DNA from: Bryobacterales bacterium
GTDB lineage: Bacteria; Acidobacteriota; Terriglobia; Bryobacterales; Bryobacteraceae
Assembly: GCA_016789755.1 (NCBI GenBank)
Contig: JAEUQG010000419.1
Location: forward strand, 1 to 34,038
Direction: 5' to 3'
DNA: 34,038 nt
The notes beneath the pieces are model-generated. The model was given only the letters and a program-made list of their open reading frames with translations. It was not told the DNA's origin and searched no databases. Position 1 is the first letter of the stretch. Every line of letters starts with the position of its first letter. The position numbers were made by a program, and so were the translations under genes. This document shows positions 32,655-34,038 of this stretch, piece after piece.

Positions 32655-34038
32655 ATGCCGTACCGGTTGTTAGGTTTCAGGTCGGAGGAAGACCCGGAAC
32701 GTTGGGAGAGACTGCTCCGGTTTGCCGACCGCGAGCAAGGCATCAGGCTTTCGCACGCCCTCTATGTCTACCCCTTGCTGCTGTTGCTGCTCTATCTCAC
32801 GACCGGGATCTTTACCGATCACAGCCGGTGGATGGCAGGCCTCACCGGCATGGTGGGCTTTGCCCTGGCCCTGCGCATTTTTCTGCTGGTCCGCTTCGAT
32901 GCGTTGTACCGGCGCAATCCGCGGCTGTGGCGCGCCTTGCTCACGCTCTCGGTCGTGCTGATCGCCTTGTTCTGCGGAGCCTTGGCCTCAGCCGTTATCG
33001 TCACCTACGGATTCGAGAGTTGGGTGTATACGGTAGTGATCGCCTGGATTGCGGGCATTACCGCCGGAGCGGTGATTTCCTTCACTCCCAACGCAATACT
33101 GGGACGCATTCAAGTGGCCTGTGTCTTCGTGCCCGTCGGGATGACCGGATTGTGGCTCGGAAGCGCCCACGGGCTCGCCTTCGCCTTCAGCTCCCTCATC
33201 TACGCGCTCTTTCTTGTCGTTCAGGGAACAAGGCTGAGCACCGCCTATTGGAAGCAACTGCTGGACCGGGACCGCGATGCCTCCATCAACCGCGAACTGG
33301 AGCAGGCAAAAAAAGCAGCGGAAACGGCGAATCAGGCCAAGAGCCAGTTCCTCGCCAATATGAGCCACGAAATACGGACGCCTATGCATGGGATTCTCGG
33401 CATGGCGCAGTTGCTGCAGGCAAGCGGCGTCACTACGCAACAGGGCGAGTATCTGCGTCTGCTGCACAGCTCGGCAAAAGATTTGCTGCGCGTGCTCAAC
33501 GACATCCTCGACTTGTCGAAAATCGAGGCCGGCAAGATGACCATGGAGTCCATCCCGTTTTCGCCCGTGCGCCTGCTCGAAGATACGCGCGCGATGCTGC
33601 TGCCGCTGGCTGACGGAAAAAACGTGGAATTGCGCGCCGCCATCGGCGCTTCCGCGCCCGATCTGGTGCTGGGCGATCCAGTGCGGCTGAAACAGGTAAT
33701 GATGAACCTGACTGCCAATGCGTTGAAATTCACCAACGAAGGATTCGTGGAATTGAGCGTCGATGCCGGACCGGTGTTCGGGGGACACGCGGCACTGACA
33801 TTCCACGTACGCGACACCGGAATCGGCATCCCGCTGGATAAGCAGCGCGACATCTTCGAGGCCTTCTCCCAGGCCGACGGTTCGGTCACGCGGCGGCACG
33901 GCGGCACCGGACTGGGACTCTCGATCAGCGCGCAGTTGGTGGAGTTGATGAAAGGACGCATCGAATTGGTTAGCTCGCCCGGCCAGGGCAGCGATTTCTT
34001 CTTCACTTTGCATCTACCCTGTCATGTCTCCGGCCCGC
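32655..34038 (+). CDS. Membrane sensor histidine kinase, truncated by the window edge
   Basis: The frame opens at ATG 32655 and is still open at the right edge after 461 codons, so the C-terminus is unseen. Residues 40-205 hold about six hydrophobic segments forming a membrane sensor domain. A coiled linker ([17 protein letters not shown]) leads to the HisKA dimer domain with H238 in [17 protein letters not shown], then the ATPase with [22 protein letters not shown] (N-box), VRDTGIGIP (G1) and [18 protein letters not shown] (G2). This layout is typical of hybrid kinases, which often continue into receiver and Hpt domains; that part would lie outside the window. A TATACT element ends 8 nt before the ATG, with no Shine-Dalgarno. 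Confidence 0.92.
   Translation, partial: MPYRLLGFRSEEDPERWERLLRFADREQGIRLSHALYVYPLLLLLLYLTTGIFTDHSRWMAGLTGMVGFALALRIFLLVRFDALYRRNPRLWRALLTLSVVLIALFCGALASAVIVTYGFESWVYTVVIAWIAGITAGAVISFTPNAILGRIQVACVFVPVGMTGLWLGSAHGLAFAFSSLIYALFLVVQGTRLSTAYWKQLLDRDRDASINRELEQAKKAAETANQAKSQFLANMSHEIRTPMHGILGMAQLLQASGVTTQQGEYLRLLHSSAKDLLRVLNDILDLSKIEAGKMTMESIPFSPVRLLEDTRAMLLPLADGKNVELRAAIGASAPDLVLGDPVRLKQVMMNLTANALKFTNEGFVELSVDAGPVFGGHAALTFHVRDTGIGIPLDKQRDIFEAFSQADGSVTRRHGGTGLGLSISAQLVELMKGRIELVSSPGQGSDFFFTLHLPCHVSGP

Overview
The window is a GC-rich, gene-dense bacterial chromosome segment that looks like core genome rather than a mobile island. I see no integrase, transposase, CRISPR array, tRNA or rRNA gene. 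The gene mix suggests an acidobacterium of the Solibacter/Bryobacter type: a secreted protein built of BACON-like repeats, a PEP-CTERM protein, a ChrR-type cupin, S9 peptidase, SGNH hydrolase, secreted FAD oxidoreductase, multihaem cytochrome and several beta-lactamase-fold or phytase-like exported enzymes. That assignment is inference from gene content, not a phylogenetic result.

Layout. 1-149 is the tail of an unidentified + gene, closed by a strong hairpin it shares with the convergent phytase-like gene. From 229 to 9404 all genes run on the - strand: beta-CASP metallo-beta-lactamase RNase, a 1151-residue secreted repeat protein, TypA GTPase, a cation diffusion facilitator translationally coupled to TypA, then the phytase-like exported protein. 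At 9405-9431 a 27-bp divergent gap separates this block from a + block running to 22922: S9 dipeptidyl-peptidase, Fur-family regulator overlapping an FHA-GAF-PP2C phosphatase, pheS and pheT, a LytS/LytR-type two-component pair, an FMN-dependent nitronate monooxygenase-like enzyme overlapping an SGNH hydrolase, a PEP-CTERM protein and a ChrR-like cupin. From 22932 to 27325 the - strand carries a serine beta-lactamase-family hydrolase, a methyltransferase coupled upstream of it, and a secreted FAD oxidoreductase. The last block holds a seven-haem cytochrome c and an OmpR-type regulator (+), a glycine-zipper exported protein (-), an NCS1-like permease with a 56-residue membrane protein overlapping its stop (+), a membrane protein (-), and a sensor kinase running off the right edge (+).

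How the genes work together. Most are independent short transcription units of one or two genes. Five junctions are ATGA stop/start overlaps, which points to tight translational coupling of those pairs. The housekeeping core is translation (pheST, typA) and RNA processing; the rest is export, signalling and metal homeostasis.

Most interesting signals. (1) Several unlinked genes have a -10-like hexamer (TATACT, TATAAT, or TGnTANNNT) ending 6-9 nt before the start codon, exactly 8 nt in four cases. This is the signature expected of leaderless transcripts. Two of these hexamers lie in the palindrome AGTATACT between divergent genes, so they could fire in both directions. (2) The 325-bp gap before the permease contains a series of perfect or near-perfect hairpins ending in an intrinsic-terminator-like stem plus T-rich tract, matching no riboswitch class I recognise. 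(3) The 56-residue membrane protein overlaps the permease stop upstream and the convergent gene's 3' end downstream. These are sequence-based hypotheses; none has been tested.
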